A DNA stretch of 57,255 bases from Paenibacillus brevis (GCF_018919145.1 NZ_JAHLQJ010000026.1:1-57255); one strand, 5' to 3'; shown: positions 7,245 to 16,008, counted from the first letter of the stretch. The notes: generated by a model from the sequence alone, not told the origin. Numbers and translations: made by a program.

Positions 7245-7261
7245 CCGCTCTGCCCCCTATC

Positions 7262-7984
7262 TTATTCGCTTTCTTTCAATGCTTCCTCAACCGCTTGCTT
7301 AAAGACCGTGTAATTGCCTAATTGGCCATGATATTCAATACCATTTATATAAAAGGTAGGCGTGCTTTGAACATTTAGCTCTGTAGCTTTGTTATATTGC
7401 TCAGCCACTTCCGATTGGTAGGTTTTATTCTCGATATCTTGACGAAGCAGATCGTAATCGACCGGAAGGTTTATGTCTTTCGCCAGCTCAACTAAAAAGT
7501 CAGCCGTTGCCCACTCCACACTTTCTTCGCCTTGGCGGGTGAATATGGCGTCAAAATAATCCCAGTATGCTTCTGCGTTCTGATGATAGACGGATTGGAC
7601 GGCGAGGGCAGCCGTCGTCGAATCCGCAGCTAGAAACGGCAGATTTATAAAGTAAAAGGCCACATCTCCCTGCTCGATGTACTCACTATTCAATTGAGGC
7701 TTGATGGTCTCATTCGCAATTTTACAGGAAGGACATTTGAAGTCGCCGAATTCAACAATTTTAACCGGCGCATCCTCCGATCCAAGTACAGGCAGATTGG
7801 CATAGTCAAATTCTGCCGCCTTAACAACCGGCTTCAGATCCAATGATAATACGATAATAATCAGAACCAATAGAACGCCCACTGTGGAGAACCAGAGCAA
7901 TCTTCTTTTCCGCTGCTGCTGTTTCAATCTCTCGCTCTCTGCTTTACGTTGATGAATTGTGCTTTTCACTTTTTTCGGCGGCAT
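7262..7984 (-). CDS. bdbD: Thiol-disulfide oxidoreductase BdbD (DsbA family)
   Basis: About 240 aa. A basic N-terminus (PPKKVKSTIHQRK) is followed by one membrane anchor around residues 28-47. The extracytosolic DsbA/thioredoxin-like domain has the active site FKCPSC and the cis-Pro region STPTFYING. It oxidises cysteine pairs in exported proteins and is reoxidised by BdbC, whose gene follows immediately. I chose ATG 7984, which follows AGAAGGGG. An in-frame GTG at 8002 would place that Shine-Dalgarno inside the coding region. A candidate promoter lies just upstream. Confidence 0.9.
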   Translation of the reverse strand: MPPKKVKSTIHQRKAESERLKQQQRKRRLLWFSTVGVLLVLIIIVLSLDLKPVVKAAEFDYANLPVLGSEDAPVKIVEFGDFKCPSCKIANETIKPQLNSEYIEQGDVAFYFINLPFLAADSTTAALAVQSVYHQNAEAYWDYFDAIFTRQGEESVEWATADFLVELAKDINLPVDYDLLRQDIENKTYQSEVAEQYNKATELNVQSTPTFYINGIEYHGQLGNYTVFKQAVEEALKESE

Positions 7985-8004
7985 GGAACCCCTTCTTCCC
8001 ACAA

Positions 8005-8034
8005 ATTATTCAATAGATCAGAATAACCTAGCAA
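8005..8034 (-). promoter_or_regulatory. Candidate sigma-A promoter of bdbDC
   Basis: The minus strand carries TTGCTA, an 18-nt spacer and AATAAT, 5/6 at the -10. The transcription start would fall about 15 nt before the bdbD start codon, giving a short leader. Confidence 0.4.
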
Positions 8035-8111
8035 TCTATCGATCCTGCAACCATTCTAGTTACAATTTCGTGACAAGTCAAGCTCTGCTATACAAGTTGG
8101 ACTGATGCTGG

Positions 8112-8165
8112 CACATGAAAACAGGACCCTTCCCGCACGGTTCCCCGTACGGAAAAGATCCTGAA
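8112..8165 (-). terminator. Terminator of the L25/Ctc gene
   Basis: On the minus strand, a long stem formed by AGGATCTTTTCCGTACGG and CCGTGCGGGAAGGGTCCT (with G-U pairs) follows the L25 stop at 8176. It ends in GTTTTC, so the U-run is short. Confidence 0.6.
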
Positions 8166-8175
8166 TTGAATTCTC

Positions 8176-8805
8176 TTATTCGGCTGGTGTTTCTCCCTCG
8201 TCCACAACCTCGCCTGTCTCCTGTGCCTCTTCCGAGGCCAAGAGATCCTCATCGACTACCCGCGGCAATACGATGGACGCCAGCAGCTCTTCCGGGGAAG
8301 CCATCAATGTAATGCCATCCGGCAGCTTGACGTCGGCTGCAAGTAGCTTGTCCCCCGTCCCGAGCGAGGTTACATCCACGGTAATCATAGGGGGAAGATC
8401 GGTAGGAAGTCCTTCGACCTCCAACTCCGTCGCCTGAACCTGAAGAATACCCCCAACCTTGGTGCCCTCCGGAGTCCCTTCAAGCTGAAGCGGTACCTTG
8501 ACCCGCAGCGGCTTGTTTTTAAGCACCTTCTGAAAATCCGCATGCACGACTTGACCCGCACGTTGCTGAATATCTTTGATCAGGACCGGAATCGTCTCTC
8601 CACCCTCCACCTTCAAATCAAAAAATTCAGATCTGCCTGTCCGCGATACCCGGATCAGATCCTTGGCATCCACATGGACGGGAATGCTTTCCGTCTGGGC
8701 CCCGTATACTACCGCTGGAACGCGTCCGCTGGTTCTCAATTCACGGAGTGATGAACGGGCGAAATCCTGTCTTCGTACAGCTTCAAGATGTGACGTAGTC
8801 ATCAT
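8176..8805 (-). CDS. ctc: 50S ribosomal protein L25 / general stress protein Ctc
   Basis: A 209-aa two-domain L25 of the Ctc type. The N-terminal 5S-rRNA-binding domain (about 1-95) includes RRQDFARSSLRELRTSGRVPAVVYG. The C-terminal beta domain is followed by an acidic tail (EDLLASEEAQETGEVVDEGE). It binds 5S rRNA in the large subunit, and in Bacillus the gene is a classical general-stress gene. The start is the first of two ATGs, 7 nt after AGGAGG. A sigma-B-like promoter and a downstream terminator suggest a monocistronic unit. The usual neighbour pth is not here, so its context differs from Bacillus. Confidence 0.93.
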   Translation of the reverse strand: MMTTSHLEAVRRQDFARSSLRELRTSGRVPAVVYGAQTESIPVHVDAKDLIRVSRTGRSEFFDLKVEGGETIPVLIKDIQQRAGQVVHADFQKVLKNKPLRVKVPLQLEGTPEGTKVGGILQVQATELEVEGLPTDLPPMITVDVTSLGTGDKLLAADVKLPDGITLMASPEELLASIVLPRVVDEDLLASEEAQETGEVVDEGETPAE

Positions 8806-8839
8806 GGATCAACCTCCTGTTATTGGACATATCAGTATA

Positions 8840-8864
8840 TTACCCAATTATGCTCGCATCTAAC
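8840..8864 (-). promoter_or_regulatory. Sigma-B-like promoter of ctc
   Basis: The minus strand shows GTTAGA (8859-8864), a 13-nt spacer, and GGGTAA (8840-8845), compared with GTTTAA and GGGTAT in the sigma-B consensus. The transcription start would be near 8832, about 27 nt before the ATG. Whether this organism has a sigma-B-class factor cannot be seen from this window. Confidence 0.45.
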
Positions 8865-8880
8865 GTCCGGTATTCCAGAA

Positions 8881-8920
8881 AAAGAAAAAGAGGACTGCTC
8901 ATCAGATCCGTAGATCCTCT
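8881..8920 (-). terminator. Terminator of the ptsHI operon
   Basis: AGAGGA (8889-8894) pairs with TCCTCT (8915-8920). The minus-strand transcript continues into UUUUUCUUUUUC. It lies 60 bp past the ptsI stop. Confidence 0.7.
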
Positions 8921-8979
8921 AAGTCAATCCTCAAAGTATTAGATGGAAAAGATAGGAGAAACCCTATTGTACAATTAAA

Positions 8980-10692
8980 CTATTGCTTAATAGCTTGAAC
9001 CAATTCTACAACTTCTTGTGCTGTCCGCTTCTGCAGCGCTTCTGCAGCCAGCTTCTCCATCTCGGCCTTAGACAGCTTGGAAATTTGCGATCTGGCAGGA
9101 AGAATTGAAGTCGCGCTCATACTGAACTCATCCAATCCTAATCCTAACAGCAATGGAATCGCGGTGGCGTCGCCCGCCATTTCTCCGCACATCCCAGCCC
9201 AGCGACCTTCCTTGTGGGCGGCATCGATCACCATTTTAACCAAGCGAAGAATCGCAGGGTTATACGGCTGGTACAGATAGGATACGCGTTCATTCATCCG
9301 GTCTGCGGCCATTGTATATTGGATCAGGTCATTCGTTCCGATGCTGAAGAAGTCGACTTCCTGGGCGAATTGATCCGCAAGAACGGCCGTGGAAGGAATC
9401 TCAACCATGATGCCCAACTGAATGGAATCGGACACCGTTGTACCTTCACCAACCAGCTTGGCCTTCTCTTCTTCAAGCAGCGCTTTGGCTTGGCGGAACT
9501 CGTCCAAGGTAGCAATCATCGGGAACATAATACGCAGATTCCCGTACACGCTGGCACGCAACAATGCCCGAAGCTGGGTACGGAAAATATCCTGGCGGTC
9601 CAGGCAGAGACGCACAGCCCGGAAGCCTAGAAACGGGTTCATTTCCTTAGGCAGATCCAGATAAGGAAGCTCCTTGTCCCCGCCGATATCGAGCGTACGC
9701 ACGACAACCGGCTTACCTCCCATTTTTTCCAGTACGGTCTTGTAGGCCTGGAACTGAACATCCTCGGACGGAAGCTCGGTGCGGCCCATATACAGGAACT
9801 CTGTCCGGTATAAGCCTACGCCTTCTCCGCCATTCTCAAGCACGCCGGTCACATCGTTCGGAGTCCCGATATTCGCAGCTAGCTCAACATGCACCCCGTC
9901 CTGGGATACCGTTGGGAGATCGCGAAGCTTCTTCCATTCCTCAATCTGACGAAGATGGCGGTCCCGTTTTGCTTCATATTCGGCAACCAGCTCTGGCGCA
10001 GGATTAATAATGACTTCTCCATCCAATCCATCTACAATCAGCAGATCGCCAGACTCAATCTGGGACAGGATATCTTTCGTCCCTACTACGGCAGGAATCT
10101 CCAGAGAACGGGCCATGATGGCCGAGTGCGAGGTTCTTCCGCCGATATTCGTAGTAAAGCCCTTAACAAATTGACGGTTCAACTGCGCCGTATCCGAAGG
10201 GGTCAAGTCCTCGGCCACCACAATGACTTCCGTGCTAATTTCCGCCGGGTTCACATACTTTACACCCAGCAGGTGTGTCAGCACCCGCTTTGTGACGTCG
10301 CGCATATCAGCGGCACGCTCGCGAAGGTAAGCGCTTTTCATATTTTCGAACATAGTGATAAATTGCTTCGCCGTCTCATCCAGCGCAAATTCTGCAGTAA
10401 CCAGCTCGTTAGTAATTTTATCGCGAACAGGGGTCAGTAGTTCCGGGTCATTCAAAATGAGCAAATGAGATTCGAAAATTTCGGCCTTCTTGGCGCCAAG
10501 CTCCTGGTGGGTACGTTCCTTAATAGCCTCCAGCTCTTGAATTGAAGCGGCCATTGCCTCTTCGAAGCGCTGAAGCTCTACTGCTGAATCCTTGGCATGC
10601 TGCTGCTTTACCGTATAGTCAGGATGTTCCAGCTTGAAGGCTGGAGCAATTGCTACTCCTGCAGATGCGGCAATGCCTGTAATCTTAAGCAT
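8980..10692 (-). CDS. ptsI: PTS enzyme I
   Basis: Phosphoenolpyruvate-protein phosphotransferase, 570 aa. It takes phosphate from PEP onto a histidine and passes it to HPr. With the ATG at 10692, the active-site histidine in GGRTSHSAIMARS is H189, the canonical position. The PEP-binding barrel motifs (GEGVGLYRTEFLYM, IGTNDLIQYTMA and GMCGEMAGD with the catalytic Cys) are intact. The start overlaps the ptsH stop by 8 bp and is preceded by GGGAGAAG, which suggests translational coupling. An upstream in-frame extension into ptsH exists but breaks the family N-terminus. Confidence 0.96.
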   Translation of the reverse strand: MLKITGIAASAGVAIAPAFKLEHPDYTVKQQHAKDSAVELQRFEEAMAASIQELEAIKERTHQELGAKKAEIFESHLLILNDPELLTPVRDKITNELVTAEFALDETAKQFITMFENMKSAYLRERAADMRDVTKRVLTHLLGVKYVNPAEISTEVIVVAEDLTPSDTAQLNRQFVKGFTTNIGGRTSHSAIMARSLEIPAVVGTKDILSQIESGDLLIVDGLDGEVIINPAPELVAEYEAKRDRHLRQIEEWKKLRDLPTVSQDGVHVELAANIGTPNDVTGVLENGGEGVGLYRTEFLYMGRTELPSEDVQFQAYKTVLEKMGGKPVVVRTLDIGGDKELPYLDLPKEMNPFLGFRAVRLCLDRQDIFRTQLRALLRASVYGNLRIMFPMIATLDEFRQAKALLEEEKAKLVGEGTTVSDSIQLGIMVEIPSTAVLADQFAQEVDFFSIGTNDLIQYTMAADRMNERVSYLYQPYNPAILRLVKMVIDAAHKEGRWAGMCGEMAGDATAIPLLLGLGLDEFSMSATSILPARSQISKLSKAEMEKLAAEALQKRTAQEVVELVQAIKQ

Positions 10693-10963
10693 GAACTTCT
10701 CCCAGCCCTTCACTAATCATTACATCGGTAAGCGCTTGAAGAGCTTCAGCAGCTTGCCCGCCTTCAACGGACAAAGTCAAGGTATCTCCCTTTTCCAGGC
10801 CCAAAGAGAGAACGCCGAGGATCGATTTCAAAGTCACTTTTCTGCCGCCTGATTCTGCAAATGCTTCGGATTCCTTAAATTTATTTGCGGTATTAACCAG
10901 TGCAGTCGCCGGACGAGCGTGGATACCGTCTTCATCTGTAATTCTGAATGTTTTTTCCATCAT
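10685..10963 (-). CDS. ptsH: Phosphocarrier protein HPr
   Basis: 92 aa. With the start at ATG 10963, the PEP-dependent phosphorylation site is H15 in GIHARPAT. The HPr-kinase serine is S47 in KSILGVLSLG, one residue later than in Bacillus because of a one-residue insertion. HPr relays phosphate to all sugar PTS permeases (including the mannitol EIIA in this window) and, as HPr-Ser-P, acts with CcpA. A TTG (10969) and a second ATG (10960) are alternative starts; the GCGAG Shine-Dalgarno fits 10963 best. ptsG, which normally precedes ptsH in Bacillus, is absent here. Confidence 0.95.
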   Translation of the reverse strand: MMEKTFRITDEDGIHARPATALVNTANKFKESEAFAESGGRKVTLKSILGVLSLGLEKGDTLTLSVEGGQAAEALQALTDVMISEGLGEVHA

Positions 10964-11030
10964 AAACAACTCGCTTTCATAAAATATTCTCTTGCTGATT
11001 CAAGTCAGAAGCACAGAACATACAACAAAA

Positions 11031-11145
11031 AGGCATGAGTCAACAAGAAATGATCCCTATCCCCTTAATACGGTTATAATACCCCACATATCAGAGATAC
11101 AATCAAAAATCTAATCAACTCATGCCTGATCGAATCAGTAACACA
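11031..11145 (-). promoter_or_regulatory. GlcT RNA antiterminator target (RAT) overlapping a terminator, ptsHI leader
   Basis: The minus strand reads TTACTGATTCGATCAGGCAT and continues GAGTTGATTAG (about 11111-11145), which resembles the Bacillus ptsG RAT as I remember it. Its 3' part, AGGCATGAGT (11118-11127), also pairs with ACTCATGCCT (11031-11040), followed by UUUUGUUGU. That gives a terminator with a loop of about 77 nt. GlcT binding to the RAT would prevent the terminator and let transcription reach ptsH. Confidence 0.8.
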
Positions 11146-11167
11146 TTGTGATGATATTCAGTTGCAG

Positions 11168-11208
11168 TTCGTTAACGAAAGTATATCAAACCTGCTAGCT
11201 CGGTGCAA
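11168..11208 (-). promoter_or_regulatory. Sigma-A promoter of ptsHI with adjacent palindrome
   Basis: TTGCAC (11203-11208), a 17-nt spacer and TATACT (11180-11185) on the minus strand form a good promoter just after the glcT stop. A perfect 12-bp palindrome, TTCGTTAACGAA (11168-11179), sits at the expected transcription start and could be an operator. The RAT begins about 27 nt into the transcript. Confidence 0.7.
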
Positions 11209-11217
11209 GTTTCTTCC

Positions 11218-12063
11218 CTAGTTAATCTCTTCGCGAGCCACACGGTGTAAATGCATCGTTAGATAGCTAATCTCAGCCCGGTAGACCGGCTTGTTCAGCC
11301 GCGACTCCATCAACCCGGTCAGCTTCCCGGCAAGTTCATATAAGACCGGATACTCATCACTCAGCATCCGTTCCAGCTTCTTCACTTCTTCCACCTGCTC
11401 GCCCCGGCGGATCCGCTCAATGGCAAACCGCAGATGCGTCAGCAGGCGGGAGTAATCCAGCGATTGCCGCTGAATCGTAATATGCAGCTCTTCTTCGATC
11501 ATCTCTATAAGTTCGGCAATTAATTGGGCATGCCCCCGAACCTCACTGATATGACGATTGGTCATCGCACTATTAATATGAAGGGCAACAAATCCGATTT
11601 CATCTTCTCCCAGGTCAATGCCTAGCTTCTTCTGGATCAGACGGATCGCATATTCGGCCAGCTCATACTCCAGCGGGTATAGCTCCTTCGTCTCGTACAG
11701 GAACGGGTTATGAAAAGACAGGTCCTGGTCGACACGCTTAATGGCGAATGCCAGGTGATCCGTTAAAGCGATATGGATATGTTCATTAAGAGCTGATTGC
11801 GTCTTCTCAGAAATATAGTTAATAATCTCGCCGATAATTTCAATCAATTGCTCATCAATCTGTGGAACGAGCTGTTTGTACTGCTCCTGCTCCTGACGGC
11901 TGGTCAGAATGAACATCTTCTCCACGGATTCCAAGGGAATCGCTTCACCTGTCTTGCGGTTGAATCCGATGCCCTTCCCGATAATAACCACTTCACCATG
12001 AGCAGGATGATTCGCAATAATGACATTGTTATTCAATGCTTTTGACACTTGTAGGCTATTCAC
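11218..12063 (-). CDS. glcT: Transcription antiterminator GlcT (BglG family)
   Basis: 281 aa. The N-terminal CAT RNA-binding domain (1-58) contains LNNNVIIANHPAHGEVVIIGKGIGF and is followed by PRD1 (about 65-170) and PRD2 (about 175-281). Conserved PRD histidines are seen in NEHIHIALTDHLAFAI, FVALHINSA and YLTMHLHRV. It binds the RAT in the ptsHI leader when glucose PTS flux leaves it dephosphorylated by EII(Glc) and HPr. The gene order glcT-RAT-ptsHI makes ptsHI the visible target, with no ptsG in between. An element of family I lies directly upstream. Confidence 0.93.
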   Translation of the reverse strand: MNSLQVSKALNNNVIIANHPAHGEVVIIGKGIGFNRKTGEAIPLESVEKMFILTSRQEQEQYKQLVPQIDEQLIEIIGEIINYISEKTQSALNEHIHIALTDHLAFAIKRVDQDLSFHNPFLYETKELYPLEYELAEYAIRLIQKKLGIDLGEDEIGFVALHINSAMTNRHISEVRGHAQLIAELIEMIEEELHITIQRQSLDYSRLLTHLRFAIERIRRGEQVEEVKKLERMLSDEYPVLYELAGKLTGLMESRLNKPVYRAEISYLTMHLHRVAREEIN

Positions 12064-12116
12064 AACGGCACCTCATTTGGGGATGCTGATTCTTTTACTT
12101 TTTACTATAATACGTA

Positions 12117-12342
12117 TTCAAAAAGTCAACCATTCAGCACCGAGAAGGTTGCATGAATCCGAAGAAGGAGGAACGGAATGATGTAGGCAGTCCTACAGGA
12201 AGTAGACAGACCCTACAGGAGCGAAATACTTCCATAGGAGCATACCTCGTAAGCATCCGCTCGGATTTCGAGGGTGAACGCAAGATTCGATGTCGAATCA
12301 ACCTCTTGAATCACCTCTTGATCAAAAGATGACTTTTTGAAC
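12117..12342 (+). repeat. Dispersed intergenic element family I, copy B
   Basis: It begins TTCAAAAAGTC and ends GACTTTTTGAAC, with the same core blocks as copy A (CAGCACCGAGAAGG, GAAGAAGGAGGAACGG, GGTGAACGCAAGATTCGATG). It is the longest copy because the middle is expanded with several TGTAGG/CCTACA-type inverted segments. It lies between the floT terminator and the glcT start, in the same orientation relative to the downstream gene as copies A and C. Confidence 0.85.
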
Positions 12343-12420
12343 TACCTCTTATACTAAACAGCTTGTTCATTCATGCTTATTATAATCGACACGCCTGCTT
12401 GTTGCCACAATCGGGAGTAA

Positions 12421-12457
12421 ATAAAAAGGCCATCCCCGGGGGTCAGCCGAAGATGGC
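12421..12457 (-). terminator. Terminator of the yuaF-floT operon
   Basis: GCCATC pairs with GATGGC (12452-12457) around a GC-rich loop. The minus transcript continues CUUUUUAUUU. It lies 10 bp past the floT stop. Confidence 0.8.
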
Positions 12458-12466
12458 GCACACTAA

Positions 12467-14041
12467 TTAAATGATTTCTGAATCCGTGTCCTTAACAGGG
12501 GCTACCGGGGCTTCCTTCGCTGGCTTCTGTGCTACAGGAGCCGCAGGTACAGTAGGAACAGCTGGAGCAACTGGAGCAGCAGACCCTTTGCCTGTCAGCC
12601 GCTTGATCAACTGGTTCAGCTCGATGCCCGAGACATCCTTCAACATTTCCGGAGCGGTTGCCATCAACTCGGTCACATAATTGCTGACCCGTGCTGCGCC
12701 TTCACCTTTCCCCGTATCCACAACCGTCAATTTATCAATGGAAGAGATCGGAGCGGCAATTTTGCCTGCCAGATCCGGCAGCATTTTCACAACGATATCC
12801 AATACCGCAGCTTCTCCAAACTTCTGGAACGCTTCGGCAAGCTTCTCTTTGGCTTCCGCCTCCGCCAAACCGCGCAGCCGGATAATTTCTGCATCAGCAG
12901 TACCCTTCGCACGCTCTGCGTCCGCAATCGCCAGACCTTCAAGGCGCTTCTGCTCGGCCGAAGCCTTCGCTTGCGTCTCGATGGAATATTGAAGCGCATC
13001 GGCTTCTCTCATCTTGCGGGCCTTATCCGCTTCTGCGGCCTGTTCGACAGCATAACGGTCCGCATCGGCCTTCTTCTTCACTTCGGCATCATATTGCTTC
13101 TGACGAACGAGAATTTCTTTCTCCTGAAGATCAATCTCGCGTTCTTTACGGACGAGCTCAACCTTCATTTGCTCCTCTACCATCGTCTGCTTGGCTCTGG
13201 CTTCTTGGATATGATAAGCCTGGTCAGCTTCAGCCTTCGCCGTATCCTGATCCTTTTTAAATGAAGCAACCTTCAGTTCCTTCTCCTTGGAGGCCTCAGC
13301 GATATTCGTATCCCGCAGAAGCTCGGCCTTCTGGCCGGATTCCTCTGCCAAAGCTTTTTTGATTCTTGCATCGCGCATGGCTTCTGCTTCCGCAATATCT
13401 GCATCTCGCTTAACCGCTGCAATTCTTGGCTTCCCTAGCGCTTCAAGATAACCGTGCTTGTCGCGCACATCCTTGATCGTGAACGATACGATCTGCAGTC
13501 CCATTTTCTTGAGATCGCGGGCAGCAACGCCCTGCACTTCTTGAGCAAATTTATCGCGGTTCCGGTAAACTTCCTCTACTGTCATCGCACCGAGAATCGA
13601 GCGCAGATGACCTTCCAGCACTTCTTGTGCTTCGCCCTTCAAGGCATCGATAGGCTTGCCCAAAAATTGCTCGGCTGCAGTAGCCACATCTTCTACGGAG
13701 CTTCCGACTTTAATAATCGCCACACCGTCCGCCGAGACCGGAACACCTTGCTCCGTATAGACCTCTGGGGTCATGACATCGAGCTTGTGGGACAAGAGCG
13801 ACATAAATTCCGCTTTTTGAAAAATCGGCCAGATAAATGCCCCGCCACCGCGCACGATCTTGATCCGGCGGCCTGATTCATCCTCTGAAATATTACGGCT
13901 TCCTAGAAATGAACCGGTTACGAGCATCGCCTCATCCGGGCTTACGGTCTTATAGCGTGCCCAGAATGCAAGGCCCAGTACCACAATAACAGCAATGACC
14001 ACAACAGGGATTAGCAAAAAATCTGGAATCGGCAAATCCAA
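12467..14041 (-). CDS. floT: Flotillin (YuaG/FloT-like)
   Basis: 524 aa. A short N-terminal membrane segment (LLIPVVVIAVIVVLGLAFW, ~9-27) is followed by an SPFH/Band-7 domain to about residue 230. Next is a long Ala/Glu/Lys coiled coil with repeated EA motifs (about 205-400), and a Pro/Ala-rich C-terminal tail. Flotillins form large membrane scaffolds that organise lipid microdomains and influence fluidity and secretion. The start is TTG, adjoining the stop of the NfeD-like gene without a gap, with GGAGAGG upstream. The long plus-strand open frames across the gene come from its codon composition. Confidence 0.93.
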   Translation of the reverse strand: MDLPIPDFLLIPVVVIAVIVVLGLAFWARYKTVSPDEAMLVTGSFLGSRNISEDESGRRIKIVRGGGAFIWPIFQKAEFMSLLSHKLDVMTPEVYTEQGVPVSADGVAIIKVGSSVEDVATAAEQFLGKPIDALKGEAQEVLEGHLRSILGAMTVEEVYRNRDKFAQEVQGVAARDLKKMGLQIVSFTIKDVRDKHGYLEALGKPRIAAVKRDADIAEAEAMRDARIKKALAEESGQKAELLRDTNIAEASKEKELKVASFKKDQDTAKAEADQAYHIQEARAKQTMVEEQMKVELVRKEREIDLQEKEILVRQKQYDAEVKKKADADRYAVEQAAEADKARKMREADALQYSIETQAKASAEQKRLEGLAIADAERAKGTADAEIIRLRGLAEAEAKEKLAEAFQKFGEAAVLDIVVKMLPDLAGKIAAPISSIDKLTVVDTGKGEGAARVSNYVTELMATAPEMLKDVSGIELNQLIKRLTGKGSAAPVAPAVPTVPAAPVAQKPAKEAPVAPVKDTDSEII

Positions 14042-14587
14042 TTACATCCTCTCCTTCTCTAGTTCATCAGATTCGTACAACTCAGTTACATGAACCACGC
14101 CGTCCTTCATTTCAACAATGACAACCAGCGCTCCGGCAGGAATACTGCGGCGGTCCCAGCTTGAAGCTGTGTGCAGCGTATTTCCGCCCACCATCTTGAC
14201 CATGATCTCTCCGAACCCTTTAGCGGGAATCGGAACGGTCACTTCACCAAGCTTGCCAGGGAGCTCGGCATGGGAGAAGCCAACTGAATTCTCGCTGTTC
14301 TCCATCGGCTTGACATACACGAAATAAAGCAGGATGGAGACCACCAGAGCAATCAGAATTGCCAATACGACGATATTTCCGTGACTTAACGCCGTATAGC
14401 GTATCAGCAGAATGCCTGCTCCGCCAAAGGTGGTGATCGCGGAAGCGGTGATGACCGGCTTCAGAAAATCCACCGAGAACATATCGAAGATTCCTTCCAG
14501 CCAATTTCCGATAAGGTCACCTAGTATAGCGCTAAAGAAAGCAAACAGTGCACCGCCGATAAAACAGCTCCAAAATAAAGTCTCCAT
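14042..14587 (-). CDS. yuaF: NfeD-like membrane protein, flotillin partner (YuaF-like)
   Basis: 181 aa. An N-terminal hydrophobic segment and two further membrane helices (about 45-90) are followed by a soluble OB-fold domain of NfeD type, about 105-181 (GKLGEVTVPIPAKGFGEIMVKMVGG, GALVVIVEMKDGVVHVTEL). In Bacillus, YuaF is cotranscribed with the flotillin YuaG, and the two affect membrane fluidity together. Here the stop abuts the flotillin start, so the pair is one transcription unit. AAAGGAG precedes the ATG. There is no N-terminal protease domain, so this is the short NfeD class. Confidence 0.9.
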   Translation of the reverse strand: METLFWSCFIGGALFAFFSAILGDLIGNWLEGIFDMFSVDFLKPVITASAITTFGGAGILLIRYTALSHGNIVVLAILIALVVSILLYFVYVKPMENSENSVGFSHAELPGKLGEVTVPIPAKGFGEIMVKMVGGNTLHTASSWDRRSIPAGALVVIVEMKDGVVHVTELYESDELEKERM

Positions 14588-14676
14588 CCGCTTCTCCTTT
14601 CACTGCAGCCAATTGCCTTTCATGTAATATTTACGCAGTACGGTTTCCAATGTTTCACTTTTTTGTATTCATGAGC

Positions 14677-15840
14677 TTAGAGAGAGCTTCTGTATATGTC
14701 CAGTACGTCTTGTTTTTCCAATAGCGCGAAGTTGCCAAAAGCTCCGAAGCGAACCGCCTTGTCCGCCATTAGCTCCAGTTTACTATCGTCAATCTGGTAG
14801 TCTGCAAGTCTGCTAGGAGCCCCGATCGAGTTCCAGAAAGCCCGAAGCGCTTCGATGCCTGCTTCTGCAATTTCCTCGTCGCTCTTGCCTGCCGGATCAA
14901 CCTCGAAGACCTGAATGGCCAAGCGTTTAAAACGGGCTATATCATGATGCATGACATGCTTCATCCAGTTCGGGAACAAAATTGCCAGACCTCCGCCATG
15001 CGGAATATCGTACACTGCCGAGACGGCATGCTCGATATTGTGAGTCGCCCAATCGCCCGATAACCCCATATTCAACACCCCATTAAGAGCCATCGTTCCG
15101 CAGTACAGAATCGTCTCACGGTAGGTTTCATTCTCCAAATCCTTGATAAGCAGCGGCGCAGTCTCGATGACCGTGCGCAGCACGGTCTCACAGAAGCCAT
15201 CCTGTACCGGCGTATTAGGGGTTTGGTGAAAATAATGCTCGAACACATGGGACATGATGTCAACCATCCCATAAACAGTTTGCTCCTTGGGCAATGTTGC
15301 AGTATTAGCCGGCTCCAGAATCGAAAATGCCGGATAAGCCAGCTTGCTTCCCCAGCCCAGCTTCTCCTGAGTATCTTCATTAGTAATAACCGAATTCCCG
15401 TTCATCTCGGATCCGGTAGCAGCCATGGTCAACACGGTGCCCAAGGGAAGCGCATCGACAGGAGCAGCCTTCCGCTCGGCAAAATCCCACATATCGCCAT
15501 CGTATTTGGCCCCTACAGCAATCGCTTTTGCACAGTCCAGCACGCTGCCGCCGCCAACGGCTAGCACCAGTTCAATGCCTTCTGAACGGCACAGCTCCAC
15601 GCCGCGATGTACCGTTGAGAGCCGAGGATTCGGCTCCACGCCGGCAAGCTCAGTAATCTTTACGCCGAGCTCCTGAAGAATGGTAACGACACGGTCATAC
15701 AACCGGCTCTTCTTAATACTGCCTCCGCCATAGACCAGCAGCACCTTGCTTCCATAGCGAGGCACTTCTTGCCGGAGCTGTTCTAATTGTCCCTTGCCGA
15801 ATATAAGCTTGGTCGGATTGTGAAATTGAAATTGGTCCAA
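14677..15840 (-). CDS. Iron-containing alcohol dehydrogenase (YugJ/BdhA type)
   Basis: About 387 aa, NAD(P)H-dependent, usually a butanol or long-chain aldehyde reductase. The Rossmann-like nucleotide motif is GGGSVLDCAKAIA (~95-107). The metal site includes D in MVDIMSHVFEHYF and histidines in HNIEHAVSAVYDIPHGGGLAILFP. The start is TTG at 15840, 8 nt after AGGAGGG. The frame stays open for 154 more codons upstream, but that part has no homology-like features and lies in repeat-rich DNA. The gene is monocistronic, with family II repeats upstream. The exact substrate cannot be read from the sequence. Confidence 0.9.
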   Translation of the reverse strand: MDQFQFHNPTKLIFGKGQLEQLRQEVPRYGSKVLLVYGGGSIKKSRLYDRVVTILQELGVKITELAGVEPNPRLSTVHRGVELCRSEGIELVLAVGGGSVLDCAKAIAVGAKYDGDMWDFAERKAAPVDALPLGTVLTMAATGSEMNGNSVITNEDTQEKLGWGSKLAYPAFSILEPANTATLPKEQTVYGMVDIMSHVFEHYFHQTPNTPVQDGFCETVLRTVIETAPLLIKDLENETYRETILYCGTMALNGVLNMGLSGDWATHNIEHAVSAVYDIPHGGGLAILFPNWMKHVMHHDIARFKRLAIQVFEVDPAGKSDEEIAEAGIEALRAFWNSIGAPSRLADYQIDDSKLELMADKAVRFGAFGNFALLEKQDVLDIYRSSL

Positions 15841-15944
15841 GACGAAATCCCTCCTAAAGATGGTGAAATAGACAAGCCGCTTAACTAATCTGATTATACC
15901 TTTCTTAGCGTAAACAGCAAAAGAGCCGGATTCTGCGTGCCAGG

Positions 15945-16008
15945 GGTAACGTGTGAGGTGTGCCTTCGATCGCTGTTGTTCGCGGATTCCTTGATTGAAT
16001 AAGCCATA
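15945..16008 (+). repeat. Dispersed repeat family II, copy 1
   Basis: GTAACGTGTGAGGTGTGCCT and CGATCGCTGTTGTTCGCGGA, then TTCCTTGATTGAA and AAGCCAT. This matches copies at 16431-16494 (inverted), 37611-37675 and 47448-47508. It lies upstream of the alcohol dehydrogenase gene. Confidence 0.8.

Noticed and set aside
12471..13264. Several plus-strand open frames opposite the flotillin gene
   Set aside because: They are shadows of the Ala/Glu/Lys-rich coiled coil on the minus strand; none has a ribosome site.
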